Positions 22,848 to 34,435 of a stretch of 64,000 nt of DNA are shown one piece after another. The translations under genes and the position numbers were made by a program. Origin of the DNA: Ryuthela nishihirai. Lineage: Eukaryota; Arthropoda; Arachnida; Araneae; Heptathelidae. Location of the stretch: contig JAWZYU010000008.1 of the NCBI GenBank assembly GCA_038380435.1, positions 77,824,020 through 77,888,019 on the forward strand, given 5' to 3'. Numbering within the stretch: position 1 is the stretch's first letter; the number at the start of each line of letters is the position of its first letter. The notes under the pieces were generated by a model. The model did no database searches, was not told the origin of the DNA, and was given only the letters and a program-made list of their open reading frames with translations.

Positions 22848-23058
22848 AAAAATAACTAAATAAATACCCCCTCAAGCAGCTGCTTGCCACAGATTTTTGA
22901 CAGGAGCCTGTCAGTTTACATGCCATAGTAGAAGGTCTGTGAGGATGGCAGGACTTCAGCAGAAAAACGACACGAATATCCATGCCTTACCCGGGCTCGA
23001 ACCCAGATCCCATAGATCAGTAGCCAAGCGTGCTAACCACTCGGACACGGGACGGCTT
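22848..23058 (-). repeat. SINE2 copy
   Basis: Full length in antisense, head at the right. TSD TATATATTTA at 22838-22847 and 23059-23068. Confidence 0.88.
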
Positions 23059-23345
23059 TATATATTTATAGATGTATATTTACTGCTATAATTCTTGCTT
23101 ATCAACAAATCTTGCATCTTTTGTAACCTAGAAAAAATTAATTTTTTTTCACAATTACTAATGTCCTTGTTGTTCAGTTGATATTATTCTTATTCCAGGA
23201 CCATGATTACTCAGTCACATAGCAAGTTATTGATATCATAAAAAGCATATAAGTCTCCTAAATGGTAGTTAATGAAAATGCATTTGATAAAGGAGAGCAG
23301 TAATGTAAAATAAACCTTCATATCATGACTAAGTCCGTTTTAGTG

Positions 23346-23726
23346 GGGGTGGCTCAGTCAGTAGCGCGCCAGGCTCGTAATCTGTAGTTCCCAGGTTTGA
23401 GTCCCAGCTGGGTCAGCGTTGAGATTTATCTCCGCAAAATTCCCCGCCCTGCCCACGGTCAGTAGGGGACACCGATGGGCTTGGAAAGACCGCCGTCCAT
23501 AGGATGGGACGTTAAGCCGTGGCCCCGTGTGCGGGAGAGCTATATCCTGTGCACGTTAAAGAACACGCTGGATGGCCTTGACGGGAAGCTAATACCTGTC
23601 TCCCAACAGCTGTTCCAGTGGGTCCCCTCCCCCAACCTTCTCTGAGCCTTCGGGGTCCATGTGACCTGGCCATTTAGCCCATGGTGTGCAAAAAAGTGCC
23701 GCTAAGAGGTAAAACAACCCAACCCA
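23346..23726 (+). repeat. SINE1 copy 16
   Basis: Lacks only the first bases of the head. TSD TTTTAGTG at 23338-23345 and 23727-23734. Confidence 0.9.
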
Positions 23727-23925
23727 TTTTAGTGATTCTGCTCTCTGCGATGGGATTTTCGTAGAGGATCGTTGTTTACATCGCAAAATATCGAGCATCA
23801 GTTTCGCGTAGGCCAATTTCTTTTACTGTAAGTGGAACGCGTTTCATCGGAATGGTAAACAAGAAGGGTTCGTTATGATTAAGGTAATTTTTACCACATT
23901 GTGATAGGTTGTAATACTTTTCCTA

Positions 23926-24134
23926 ATAAATAAAATAATAAATATCCACTCAAGCAGCTGCTTGCCACAGAGGTCTGACAGCAGCCTGTCAGTTTATATG
24001 CCATAGTAGAAGCTCTGAGAGGATGGCAGGACCTCAGCAGAAAACAACACGAACATCCATGCCTTACCCGGGGCTCGAACCCAGGTCCCGTAAATCAGTA
24101 GCCAAGCGCGCTAACCATTCGGCCACGGGACGGC
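23926..24134 (-). repeat. SINE2 copy
   Basis: Full length in antisense. TSD TACTTTTCCTA at 23915-23925 and TACTCTTCCTA at 24135-24145. Confidence 0.9.
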
Positions 24135-24368
24135 TACTCTTCCTATAGAGTTTAAACCTCACCAATTGTTTGATATCCAATAGTTGATAAGCTTCACAAT
24201 TACTATCATCCTTTGATAAACTATAATGCTGCTTGTGGGTGTAAAAATAACATACGCCGCTTCTCAAAACAAAAGCAATACATTCGTTGCCAAATGACAT
24301 TTAAGGAACACAAGAATCAGGCTCAATTCAAAACGAAGACAGTCTTCCTGAACAATTAAAGAACTGGG

Positions 24369-24755
24369 GTTGGGTTGTTTTACCTCTGAGCGGCACTTTT
24401 TTTGCACACCATGGGCTAAATGGCCAGGTCACATGGACCTCGAAGGCTCAGAGAAGGTTGGGGGAGGGGACGCACTGGAACAGCTGTTGGGAGATAGATG
24501 TAGCCTCCCGTCAAGGCCATCCAGCGTGTTCTTTAACGTGCACAGGGAATGGCTCTCCCGCACACGGGGCCACGGCTTAACGTCCCATCCGACGGACGGC
24601 GGCCTTTCCAAGCCCATCGGTGTCCCCTACTGACCGTGGGCAGGGCGGGGAATTTTGCGGAGATAAATCTCAACGCTGACCCAGCTGGGACTCGAACCTG
24701 GGAACTACAGATTACGAGCCTGACGCGCTACCAACTGAGCCACCCCCGCCGCCTG
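24369..24755 (-). repeat. SINE1 copy 17
   Basis: Full length. TSD GAACTGGG at 24361-24368 and 24756-24763. Confidence 0.9.
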
Positions 24756-25106
24756 GAACTGGGATTTTTAACCGTTAGTTCCTGAACAATTAAAGCAATG
24801 AAATTGGGGTTTTAACCGTATTGGGAAGATCTAAACGTTACTTACACGCATAACAGTGATAATTCGACTAATAATTATTCTCATTTTCAACAATTTAATT
24901 TTCTTTTCAAAAAGAGCTATTTCCCTAAACGTTTCAGCTTCTGTAACTCTTTTGATACTGAAAGCATATTTTTGGAGATCGATATTTAAATATACTTAAC
25001 TGAGATCTTAAAATTTTCTTCAATTGCGTTTTCTTTGCAAAGTTTAGTTTAGAAGAGTCTGAGTTCTGTATCTCAGTTTCTATTCACATAACACGGAACT
25101 GTAGCT

Positions 25107-25564
25107 CAGTGTCTCGCAAACTTTTTTTACTCTGCGACACACTGAATCTAACTTTTTTTCCGCGGCACACTGAATCTAATTTTTTTCCCGCGGCACACCT
25201 AAAAAAGAATTTTTGATGGTTACGTAAAAAGAGGAAAATTGAAGTTTCGTTAAATGCATTTTATTTAAAAGAAATATAATAATAAATATAATTAATCATA
25301 ACTCGGTGTTTGTTTTAAATATTTGTCCATTCTATGGCTTGAAATAATCAAAAATTAATAACAAATATTGGAAAAAGCTTGTTAAATACTTACAAGATCC
25401 CAATAGATAAAATCTGAAAGATTTTTATTAAAGCACGTCGATATTAAAGCACGTCGATAACACAAGTCAAGTCAAAATGATATCTTTGGAATACCTAGTG
25501 TCAATTTGAGAATCTCTCGCGGCACACTTGGAATCTCTCGCGGCACACAGTTTGCGAGACACTG
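25107..25564. mobile_element. hAT-type MITE, copy 2
   Basis: Same family as 15576-16014 with identical CAGTGTCTCGCAAA termini. TSD CTGTAGCT (25099-25106) and CTGTGGCT (25565-25572). Small duplications of CGGCACAC motifs near both ends make it 19 bp longer. Confidence 0.92.
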
Positions 25565-25872
25565 CTGTGGCTAATAAAGTGGATGCGAAGTGCACATTAC
25601 ATGACAAATAGAGAGTCTTCTATTTGCAAAATTTGCATTTTTTTAAACACGTGTCGTCTAAAGTATATATTTTTTGTGTTTAGCAAGTTAACATAACTAA
25701 ATTGGTTTGGTTGTAAAGTACAATAAAACACACGAGAAAGCGGATAAGACGTTCACAATACGTTTGCAGAAATGATCGGAGGAAACAGTGAAATGAACTT
25801 AATGAGTAGAAGAAAACAACTGAAAAAGAACTTTCTATAGATAATGTAAATATCGGTAGCATTTTCTCTTAC

Positions 25873-26000
25873 CAGTTTGATGACTAGTCCAGGAGTTACG
25901 GTGAAGAGCCACGTGCAGTACATCATGCTGAGATATGGAGAGGGGAAATTTGGAGTGCTAATCTCTCCAGAGAGAGTTCTGATATCATATAAGCAATCGC
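25873..26000 (-). CDS. CUB domain C, first-half exon
   Basis: First half of CUB C. Reads GDCLYDIRTL, GEISTPNFPSPYLS and YCTWLF, ending at IKL just before the donor GTAAGA (complement at 25867-25872). The acceptor is CTTTTAG (exon starts at 26000). The leading Gly codon is split between B2 and this exon, so B and C are joined without a linker. The length of 128 bp matches D1 and E1. Its second half lies 10.7 kb away, beyond a hAT MITE, a mariner relic and several SINEs; no other CUB exon was seen in between, so the pairing with 14970-15183 is by order and phase. Confidence 0.86.
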
Positions 26001-26450
26001 CTAAAAGAAACAGAACAGGATAATACTTGAGAGTTTTAAAACCATTTACTGATTTAAATATAACTGAAAACATACGAAAATACAAAATGAAAACCACTTC
26101 ATGTTGTGGCGTTTCCACTTTTTTCAATTGATATTTTTGATAAGAATGTCACTTAAAATATTTAGCGCAACTGTGCTAGGAAAAAGTTCTAACATTCATC
26201 AAAGGAGAACTCTCCTACATATTTAGCTGATTGTGAGTGAACGAGTGAGAGTGATGGGGAAAACGCTAATTCTAACTATGATGAAGTAGTAGAGTTCTGA
26301 AAAATGTTTATTAAGTAAAAATTCAGGTCATAGATATCACAAAAGAGATAAATCGGAAATGCAATGTGGGATTCATTGTAAAATAAAATTTGTTTTCAAT
26401 CTAACCATAAACTATAGTAGATGAGGTAACTTGCTCCGATTGGTCAGAAT

Positions 26451-26831
26451 TTGGGTTGTTTTACCTCTGAGCGGCACTTTTTTGCACACCATGGGCTAAA
26501 TGGCCAGGTCACATGGACCCCGAAGGCTCAGAGAAGGTTGGGGGAGGGGACCCACTGGAACAGCTGTTGGGAGACAGATGGTAGCCTCCCCTCAAGGCCA
26601 TCCAGCGTGTTCTTTAACGTGCACAGGGTATGGCTCTCCCGCACACTGGGCCACGGCTTAACGTCCCATCCGACGGACGGCGGCCTTTCTAAGCCCATCG
26701 GTGTCCCCTACTGACCGTGGGCAAGGCGGGGAATTTTGCGGAGATAAATCTCAACGCTGACCCAGCTGGGACTCGAACTTGGGAACTACAGATTACGAGC
26801 CTGGCGCGCTAACGACTGAGCCACCCCCGCC
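26451..26831 (-). repeat. SINE1 copy 18
   Basis: Full length. TSD CCGATTGGTCAGAAT (15 bp) at 26436-26450 and 26832-26846. Confidence 0.92.
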
Positions 26832-27181
26832 CCGATTGGTCAGAATAAGAGAGCACCTGAGAACAGAAGAAGTTTTTCAAAATTTCTGAAGAAATGATTC
26901 AAAATATTTGGAAACATAAAAAAATTTGAAATCAGCGATGAAAACATTTTTCACAATACAGTAGACTCCATCTTATCTGTTCCTTACGGGGTCGGACCCC
27001 TGGCAGGATGAACGAAAAACCGGTTAATCCGAAAAATGTGGCAGAAAATAAATAAAAACGGCAAATGACAAAAATACTAACTGTACTGTATTTCAATTAA
27101 TAATTTGTTGTACAATATTAACAATTTACTCACACTCACTTGACAAAGTCGATGATTTCTTTTTGTTTCTTTGAACTTACC

Positions 27182-29382
27182 TTACCTTGTTAAAAGTGTG
27201 TTGCAAATTAAACTTAAAAAGTGTTGTGCTGGGTTGAAATATTTACTTTTAATACTGAAGCTCTGAAATATCCAGTTATAGCCAAAGCTTACCATGATAG
27301 GTGACTTAGTCATTATGACAGTCATGGTTTGCTTACTACTGAAGTTGAGGAAGAATGGGATCATTTTAAACAGGCTTTTTTGGACACTAACAGTACTCTT
27401 TTAGGAAAAAAGGAGCAGAAGAGGCAGAATTATCTGAGTGATAAGGCACTTGAGCTTATTTCGGAAAGAAAGAACTGCAGGAATGTCTTTAATCAATACC
27501 CTACTAGTCCTAATAGAAAGCATTACAGAGAACTTAATAAACGTGTAAAAGATCAGTTAGCTGCTGATAAGAATCTTTGGCTTGATGGTTTGGCTGACAA
27601 AGCCGAGGAAGTAGTTAGACAGCACAACAGCAGAGAGCTGTACCAGATAGTTAATGTTTTATGTGGTAGAAAACGGACAGGCATACAAGGATTGAAGGAT
27701 AAACAAGGTAAGGTTATAGAAGGGGAGGATTCTGTCATGGCTATGTGGGCTGAGCATTTCAGTGATGTTCTTAACAATGTAGTTGGTTCTGCTCCCATTG
27801 TTTGCAGTGATGATGGATGCATTGGTGGCTTTAATGTTGGCCCTATAACACAATCTGAAGTTATTTTGGCTGTTTCTAAACTTAAACTTCATAAATCCCC
27901 AGGGGTAGATGAAATTACTACCGAAATGCTTAGAGCTGGGAATGTTTCGGTTACCACTTGGATGACTGAAATTCTGAATATCTTTTATGATAAAGGCATG
28001 GTTCCTAAGGATTTTAGAAGAGCTATTGTTATCCCTATTTTCAAAAAAGGTGATCGCAGTTCTTGTGATAACTATAGGGGTATCAGCCTACTGTCTGTTC
28101 CAGGTAAAGTTCTTTCCATGATTGTGCTTAATAGAATTAAGAATCTGGTTGACAGTCAATTGCGTGATGAGCAATGTGGATTCAGAAGTGGTAGGGGATG
28201 TGTGGATCAGATATTTTCACTTAGGCAGATTCTTGAGAAATGTTTAGAGTTTCAGAAACCTTTGGTTGCTAGATTTATTGATTTCAAAAAGGCTTTCGAC
28301 TCTGTTGATCGTCATAATTTGTGGTTGTTGTGAAATCATATGGTATACCAGACAAGTTAGTTAACATAATGAAAGCTCTCTATAATAACACTGAGTCGTG
28401 TGTGAGAGTTGGTAAGGCTTGTAGCAATTGGTTTAGCATTACTTCTGGTGTTCATCAAGGGTGCATTTTGTCTCCTTTTCTCTTCAGCTTGGTTATTGAT
28501 TATGTTATGCGAAATTCACTTCAAGGGAAAGATTTTGGCCTTAAATGGGCTGGAGATACGAAAATTTCTGGTTTAGATTATGCTGATGATTTAGCCCTTT
28601 TGGCAAATGATGTTGATGAGATGAACTCTTTCGTTCGAGCCGTTGATGAGACTGGTAGTAGAGTAGGTTTGGTTATAAACAGAGAGAAAACTAAAGTGAT
28701 GAAAATTGGTCAGGCAGGCTGTGATTCAGTTCATCTGAATGGTTGCAGTCTTGAGCAGGTGTCACAGTTTAATTATCTTGGGAGCTATGTAACAGATAAT
28801 GGTGATGTGCGGCATGAGATTAACAGACGAATAGGGATTGCTGCCGGGACTTTTAAGAATCTATGGAGAGTGTGGAGAAATAGGTGTATACACCTAAACA
28901 CTAAAATTAGACTGTATAATAGTTTGGTTCTTTCTAGGGTTAGTTATGGTAGTGAAACTTGGACACTTTCTAAACAAGATAACAGGAAACTAGATGCTTT
29001 TGATTCCAGATGCTTACGCAGTATCTTGGGCATTAGGTGGTTCAACTTTGTAACTAATGATGAGGTTAGGCAAAGGAGTTTGCAACCTCCTTTAAGCAAC
29101 ATATTGTGCAGAGAGCGACTCCGTTAGTTTGGCCATGTTGCCCGTATGGATAATTATAGATTGGCGAATAGGGTTATGAACAGTGTGCCTAAAGGCCTCA
29201 GAAAGAAGGGGAGACCTAGGATGCGGTGGGCAGACAATGTCAAACAGGACCTTGTTAGAACTGGTGTGCAGTGGCCAGATGCAGTAGATGTAGCTCAGGA
29301 TAGACTTGCTTGGAGAACTAAATTGCACGGTCTGGTTGGACCTCCGTAGCCCATGGCTGCTTGAGGATGATGATGATGATGA
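27182..29382 (+). mobile_element. RTE-type LINE, 5'-truncated copy
   Basis: Aligns with the second half of the full RTE at 55351-59172, starting just before the end of the endonuclease domain (TTACCTTGTTAAAAGTG), and ends in a short (GAT)n tail. Possible imperfect TSD GAACTTAC / GAACGTAAC at the two ends. It sits inside the Tigger relic. Confidence 0.9.
27329..29349 (+). pseudogene. RTE reverse transcriptase, broken
   Basis: First frame 27329-28333 (334 codons) holds the pre-RT region and early RT motifs: KSPGVDEI, NYRGISLLSV, QCGFRSGRG and FIDFKKAFDSVD with a catalytic Asp. It stops at 28333 after a one-base loss relative to the other copy. The second frame 28321-29127 carries GCILSPFLFSLVID and YADDLALL (about 28579), the RT active site, and ends at a stop in the C-terminal region, which resumes at 29146-29349 (GRPRMRWADNVKQDL). 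Dead copy; function in life was target-primed reverse transcription. Confidence 0.9.
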
Positions 29383-29551
29383 ACGTAACACTTTTTTAAC
29401 TGCAAAGTCTTGCCATTTTTAATAAACTTCAAATAAATCGCAGATGAGGTCTGTTGTTGTTCAATGTATCTGGCTGCAACATCAAAAGCTTCTTTTCCTT
29501 CAATATGTCTGACTTTCCCTTCTTCCGTTTCTTCGTCATTCTCCCCTTCTT

Positions 29552-29935
29552 GGGGCGGGTGTGGCTCAGTTGGTAGCGCGCCAGGCTCGTAATCTGTAGT
29601 TCCCGGGTTCGAGTCCCAGCTGGGTCAGCGCTCAGATTTATCTCCACAAAATTCCGCGCCCTGCCCACGGTCAGTAGGGGACACCGATGGGCTTGGAAAG
29701 GCCGCCGTCCGTCGGATGGGACGTTAAGCCGTGGCCCCGTGTGCGGGAGAGCCATACCCTGTGCACGTTAAAGAACACGCTGGATGGCCTTGACGGGAGG
29801 TTACCATCTGTCTCCCAACAGCTGTTCCAGTGGGTCCCCTCCCCTAATCTTCTCTGAGCTTTCGGGGGCCATGTGACCTGGCCATTTAGCCCATGGTGTG
29901 CAAAAAAGTGCCGCTCAGAGGTAAAACAACCCAAC
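29552..29935 (+). repeat. SINE1 copy 19, inside the Tigger relic
   Basis: Full length. TSD CTCCCCTTCTT at 29541-29551 and 29936-29946. Confidence 0.92.
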
Positions 29936-30335
29936 CTCCCCTTCTTCTCCGTTCCCTTCTTGGCAGACTGCATTGATAATTTCGTCATCATTCAGTGTTT
30001 CATTTTCCAACTATTCATCACATTTTAGCCATTTTTCAATGTCATCTTCTTCAATCGTGTCACATCCAGGCAGCAGTTTAAAGTATTTAAGCACCGAAAT
30101 ATTGTCATTATCCGTCATATCATCGGTAGGCGCAGGCTCATTCGATGCTTTCATGTTGTCGTCTTTGGTACTTTCTACACAGTTTTCAACTCGGGCTAAA
30201 GTTTTCTCCATGACTTCACAAACGTTGTACGAGGCATTTCTTCAACAGCTCTTGCCAACATATAGATCACAACCTTAATATTTATTGCTATCAAACATTT
30301 AAATGTTCTATTCCATCATTTTTGGTTCGCTGTAG

Positions 30336-30385
30336 ACAGGCTCCTGTCAGACCTCTGTGGCAAGCAGCTGCTTGAAGGGGGGGGG
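30336..30385 (+). repeat. SINE2 3' fragment
   Basis: Only the 3' end remains: AGGCTCCTGTCAGACC through AAGCAGCTGCTT, then a G-run. Confidence 0.85.
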
Positions 30386-30861
30386 GTAGAATTTCCGAAA
30401 GAAGCTTTCCCTTGTATCGCCTTTTTAAATTTACAAGTACGCCTTGATCCATTGGTTGCACTTAAAAATGCTACATTAGGTGGCAAAAACATGACTTTTA
30501 TGTTGTCAGAAATGAGTTCGCTTGGGTGTGTTGTTGCATTGTCGAGAATGAGTAGGGCCTTTATAGACATTTTAAGACTTATCAAGTGATTTTTTACTTT
30601 TGGAACAAATTCTGTAAAGAGCCGCTCTTTAAACAATACAAGTTTATCCAAGCAGAATTTTAAGCTTTGTAGTCAACTGGCAAAGCAGCTAAATTTAAAT
30701 GTTTGAACGCTCGGGGTTTTGCTGATTTCCCAATTACAAAAAGAGGAAATTTGTGCGTACCTGCAGCATTTGTACACACAGCTACACTGTGGATTTGTTC
30801 TGCGCATAGGCGTTCTTCAATAAGCACTAAAAGTTTTTTCGAAAACTCCTTTGCTGCTTAA

Positions 30862-31379
30862 CCCTTTCAGGTCCATAAAGTTTCTAAGAGTAAATATTAG
30901 TATGTAACTGTTTATTTTAGTTTGTTTAGACGTAAAATAAATAAAAAACATAAGAAAAATACATAACAATGTGTAGTTTTTTTGGAATTTTATGGGAAAT
31001 ATTTTTCCCAATGGACTATAAAGGTAACACAAATTATAGTTAGGCTTATTATGCAATGTCTTTTATTTATTGGTTTATTATAACAAAATGTTAACTAAAA
31101 TAATACAAAATTATGAAATAAAATTACTATACAAAATGATGTACTAATTATGATATTCTGCGAAGCAATTTCTTTTGGTAGTGAGGCAAAGATGGACATT
31201 GTACATATATTATGCGTCCTGACAGTTCTGTTTTTTTTCTAAACGTTCCCGTTTACGTAATTGCGTTCGGCATACGTTCTATTTTGACATTCTGTATAAA
31301 AAATGCAGATAAGGTTATAATTAAATGCGACAATCACCAATTTTAAAATGGGAAAAATGTTTCCCTTGGTCGGAAAGGG
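30862..31379. mobile_element. piggyBac-type MITE
   Basis: 518 bp flanked by TTAA (30858-30861 and 31380-31383). Ends are CCCTTTCAGG and CCGAAAGGG-type (CGGAAAGGG at the right), matching piggyBac TTAA/CCCTTT termini. Subterminal GGGAAA...TTTCCC motifs are present on both sides. No transposase. It interrupts the Tigger transposase. Confidence 0.88.
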
Positions 31380-31600
31380 TTAAGGATCAGCTGACAATTT
31401 ATCCCTACAAACACCAAGGTAATGAACACCATGCCGTTTTTACAGAGAGAAAGCCATCCCTCACTTGCTGAAAAATCCTCCCCATTATCGATTTTAGAAT
31501 GAAGGATTAATGCTTTTTCTTTCAAGATTGGCCCGCTGATTGACGTTCCTTTACGATGTTCTTTCATGAATCAACAATTTCATTTTTCGGTTTTTTAAAG

Positions 31601-31980
31601 GGGCGGGGGTCGGTAGCCCGCCAGGCTCGTAATCTGTAGTTCCCAGGTTCGAGTCCCAGCTGGGTCAGCGTTGAGATTTATCTCCGAAAAAATTCCCCGC
31701 CCTGCCCACGGTCAGTAGGGGACACCGATGGGCTTGGAAAGGCCGCCGTCCGTCGGATGGGACGTTAAGTCGTGGCCCCGTGTGCCGGAGAGCCGTACCC
31801 TGTGCACGTTAAAGAACACGCTGGATGGCCTTGACGGGAGGCTACCATCTGTCTCCCAACAGCTGTTCCAGTGGGTCCCCTCCCCCAACCTTCTCTGATC
31901 CTTCGGGGTCCATGTGACCTGGCCATTTAGCCCATGGTGTGCAAAAAAGTGCCGCTCAGAGGTGAAACAACCCAACCCAA
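31601..31980 (+). repeat. SINE1 copy 20, inside the Tigger relic
   Basis: Head has lost the GGCTCA of the A box. TSD CGGTTTTTTAA at 31590-31600 and CGGCTTTTTAA at 31981-31991. Confidence 0.9.
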
Positions 31981-32288
31981 CGGCTTTTTAAGAGTGCACC
32001 GAGAAGAAAGCGTTTTTTTTTCAGACTCGACTAGAGTGCATAAATCTTGTAAAGATTTTCTATTCCTTCTCCAGTCATTTACCGTGCTTTTACCAACACC
32101 GAATTCACCACAAATACGCTTTACTGAATCACCTTTGTCAATACGTTCTAACGCTTTTAATTTCATCTCCATCTTAACGACATTGCTCTTACGTTTGCAC
32201 CCACTCATTTTGTACCACATAATAATTAATAGATCACAACACACACTCCTATACGCACAGTATACTGTACATTGTAATATTCACAAAG

Positions 32289-32678
32289 TTGAGTTGGGTT
32301 GTTTTACCTCTGAACGGCACTTTTTTGCACACCATGGGCTAAATGGCCAGGTCACATGGACCCCGAAGGCTCAGAGAAGGTTGGGGAAGGGGACCCACTG
32401 GAACAGCTGTTGGGAGACAGATGGTAGCCTCGCGTCAAAGCCATCCATCGTGTTCTTTAACGTGCACAGGGTGTGGCTCTCTCACACACGGGCCACGGCT
32501 TAGCGTCCCATCCGACGGACGGCGGCCTTTCCAAGCCCATCAGTGTCCCCTACTGACCATGGGCAGGGCGGGGAATTTTGCGGAGATAAATCTCAACGCT
32601 GACCCAGCTGGGACTCGAACCTGGGAACTACAGATTACAAGCCTGGCGCGCTACCGACTGAGCAACCCCCGCCCCCTT
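32289..32678 (-). repeat. SINE1 copy 21, inside the Tigger relic
   Basis: Full length. TSD ATATTCACAAAG at 32277-32288 and 32679-32690. Lies between the Tigger right end and the transposase start. Confidence 0.92.
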
Positions 32679-32816
32679 ATATTCACAAAGAGGAACTGAA
32701 GCAAATATGTACTGTAATGTAAACAAAACACGCGGCGACTTGCTTCCGCTTCTTCGAACGACCGGTTAAAGTGGAGGCCGGTTGAGCCGAGACCGGATAA
32801 GAGAGAGTCTACTGTA

Positions 32817-33395
32817 ATTAATAAAAGCTATATAGAATTGATGATTTAGTGCGTATAAATTGGCTGAAACATATAAGAATGTAAAATATCAGGTGTGTTA
32901 AAGTCTAGATTGGGATAGGGACTGAATATTTAGGCAGAGATAACTGTTGAAATGTTACTAAGTAACAAGATATTGTGAATAGCTTTGTTGAAAATAAAGG
33001 TTTCTTTATTTTTTTCATCTGTTTGTTTGCCCAAATTATGAACTTACTTGGTAGAGAAGTATTAACTCGAATACTAAGGGAGTGAGTGTGTCGTTTTCTA
33101 AATTAGGAGTAAGAAATTTTTATAAGACGAGAAAACCATGGTGACCAAAGGTCGACTTGGATGCCATCACGTGGGTTCAAGTACAGACTTGTCGACAACG
33201 AAATTTTTACGACGAAACACTGATCCAAATAAAGCTGTATAATGATAGCGTGTTTTCATTTTAACTATTAATATCAATAGTTACTAAACTGGGAGACTAC
33301 TATTTTAACTAAAATTTTTAAGTGTTTCTAAGCATCTTTGTAGAAATGTGGATAGTAAAACTTGCCATTTTGAAAGAAAAGATGTCTTTGTACTC
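32817..33395. other. Intron B2/C1 segment, nothing recognised
   Basis: No element or exon recognised. Confidence 0.4.
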
Positions 33396-33680
33396 ATCCG
33401 TAGTGAATACACAGATTACCTGTAGAGATAGACTTCAAACATTAGTTAAAAGCTTCTGAAAAAAATTCATCGTCGACACGGCGGGAATCGAACCCACAAT
33501 TCTCCAGATTCATGCCAGAGCGCGCTACCATTACACCACTCATCGGACAAGGAATTTTTTCAGAATATGAAAGATTTCCTTGTTGCGGGTTCGATTCCCG
33601 CCGTGTCGGCGATGAATTTTTTTGGTGTGCATTTACTATGTGGTGTATTTACTATTTACAGGTGTGTATTTACTATGGAT
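33396..33680. repeat. SINE3: head-to-head tRNA-like pair
   Basis: The left half (antisense) carries a complete tRNA-like head with A box TGGTGTAATGGTAGC and B box GGTTCGATTCCC (in complement); the seven-base anticodon loop CATGAAT would read TGA. The right half (sense, from about 33571) repeats the B-box part and ends TGTGTATTTACTATGG, the inverse of the left end GTAGTGAATACACAG. The A-box part of the right half is deleted. Confidence 0.75.
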
Positions 33681-33695
33681 CGATTTTTAATCATA

Positions 33696-34308
33696 TACAG
33701 GGTGATTCAAAACTTATCGTTCAAATTTCGTGGGGAGGTAGGGAATACGTCAGGAAACCGATTTCACATAGGAAAGTATGTCCGCAAATGTACGCATGCG
33801 TATGTAGAGGGCGCTGTGTGTACCCAACCAGTGTACAGCTCGCCCGACCACTCCCGCTGTCATCAGCGATCGCTTGGCCATCCAGGTCACCTGATTTATC
33901 GCCCATGGATTTCTTTTTGTGGGGGGCCATGAAATACCATGTGTACGAGACCCCCGTCGACAGTGAAATGGACCTTGTTGCACGAATAGTGGCCGCCGCA
34001 GGCATTGTCCGTGATATGCCAGGCGTTTTTGAAAATGTTTGGCGGTCAATGCAACGGCGCTGTGAATCCTGTGTCCGTGTAAATGGTTGCAATTTTGAGC
34101 ACCTACTGTGAACCTTTACTTTACCTTGTTGGAATAAAAGTCACATTCGTTACCACTTAACTGTACTGTTTCCTTGTGTTCACTTTACTTGTCCATTTTG
34201 TTCATGTAGATGACGTTTGCGGACATACTTTCCTATGTGAAATCGGTTTCCTGACGTATTCCCTACCTCCCCACGAAATTTGAACGATAAGTTTTGAATC
34301 ACCCTGTA
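33696..34308. mobile_element. Mariner-type element, internally deleted
   Basis: Flanked by TA. Inverted ends of about 95 bp start TACAGGGTGATTCAAAACTT. The centre keeps only the 3' end of a transposase gene. Confidence 0.9.
33830..34111 (+). pseudogene. Mariner-family transposase, C-terminal remnant
   Basis: Open frame ending at 34111 reads WPSRSPDLSPMDFFLWG (last catalytic Asp region), then YETPVDSEMDLVARI, and closes RRCESCVRVNGCNFEHLL. These are the hallmarks of the C-terminal catalytic part of mariner-like transposases. The DNA-binding domain and first catalytic residues are absent, and the frame upstream of about 33830 is just the inverted terminal repeat. Cannot be active by itself. 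Confidence 0.85.
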
Positions 34309-34435
34309 TAAGCTTGAGCGTTTTCGACCTTCTCATTAACATCTAAAAATCAATAGCAACGATTGGAAAAAGTTGCATCTCCTTGAGTATAGATGGCGCT
34401 GTGTCAGCCACGTCTGAGTGAAGATTTATAAGGTC

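Larger units (their letters stand above)
29950..32240 (-). pseudogene. Tigger/Jerky-type transposase pseudogene
   Basis: Minus-strand pieces in order: an N-terminal psq/CENP-B-like helix-turn-helix (ALERIDKGDSVKRICGEFGV at about 32170-32110); a second CENP-B-type piece at 31384-31567 (GPILKEKALILHSKI, FSASEGWL); a DDE nuclease region with ALLILDNATTHPSEL (Asp at about 30541) and VMFLPPNV; and an acidic C-terminus at 30011-30211 ending EKWLKCDE. Interrupted by SINE1, a piggyBac MITE and a SINE2 fragment, with frameshifts between. Not functional. Confidence 0.85.
26959..32814 (-). mobile_element. Tigger/pogo-type DNA transposon relic with six nested insertions
   Basis: Left end CAGTAGACTCCATCTTATC, right end (complement) CAGTAGACTCTCTCTTATCC, with TA on both sides (26957-26958, 32815-32816). 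Inserted later were an RTE LINE (27182-29382), SINE1s (29552, 31601, 32289), a SINE2 fragment (30336) and a piggyBac MITE (30862). Without them about 1.8-2 kb remains, a reasonable Tigger-type size. Confidence 0.9.

Noticed and set aside
33512..34111. A 199-codon frame as a host gene
   Set aside because: Its first half crosses a tRNA-like repeat and a terminal inverted repeat; only the last 90 or so codons are a transposase remnant.
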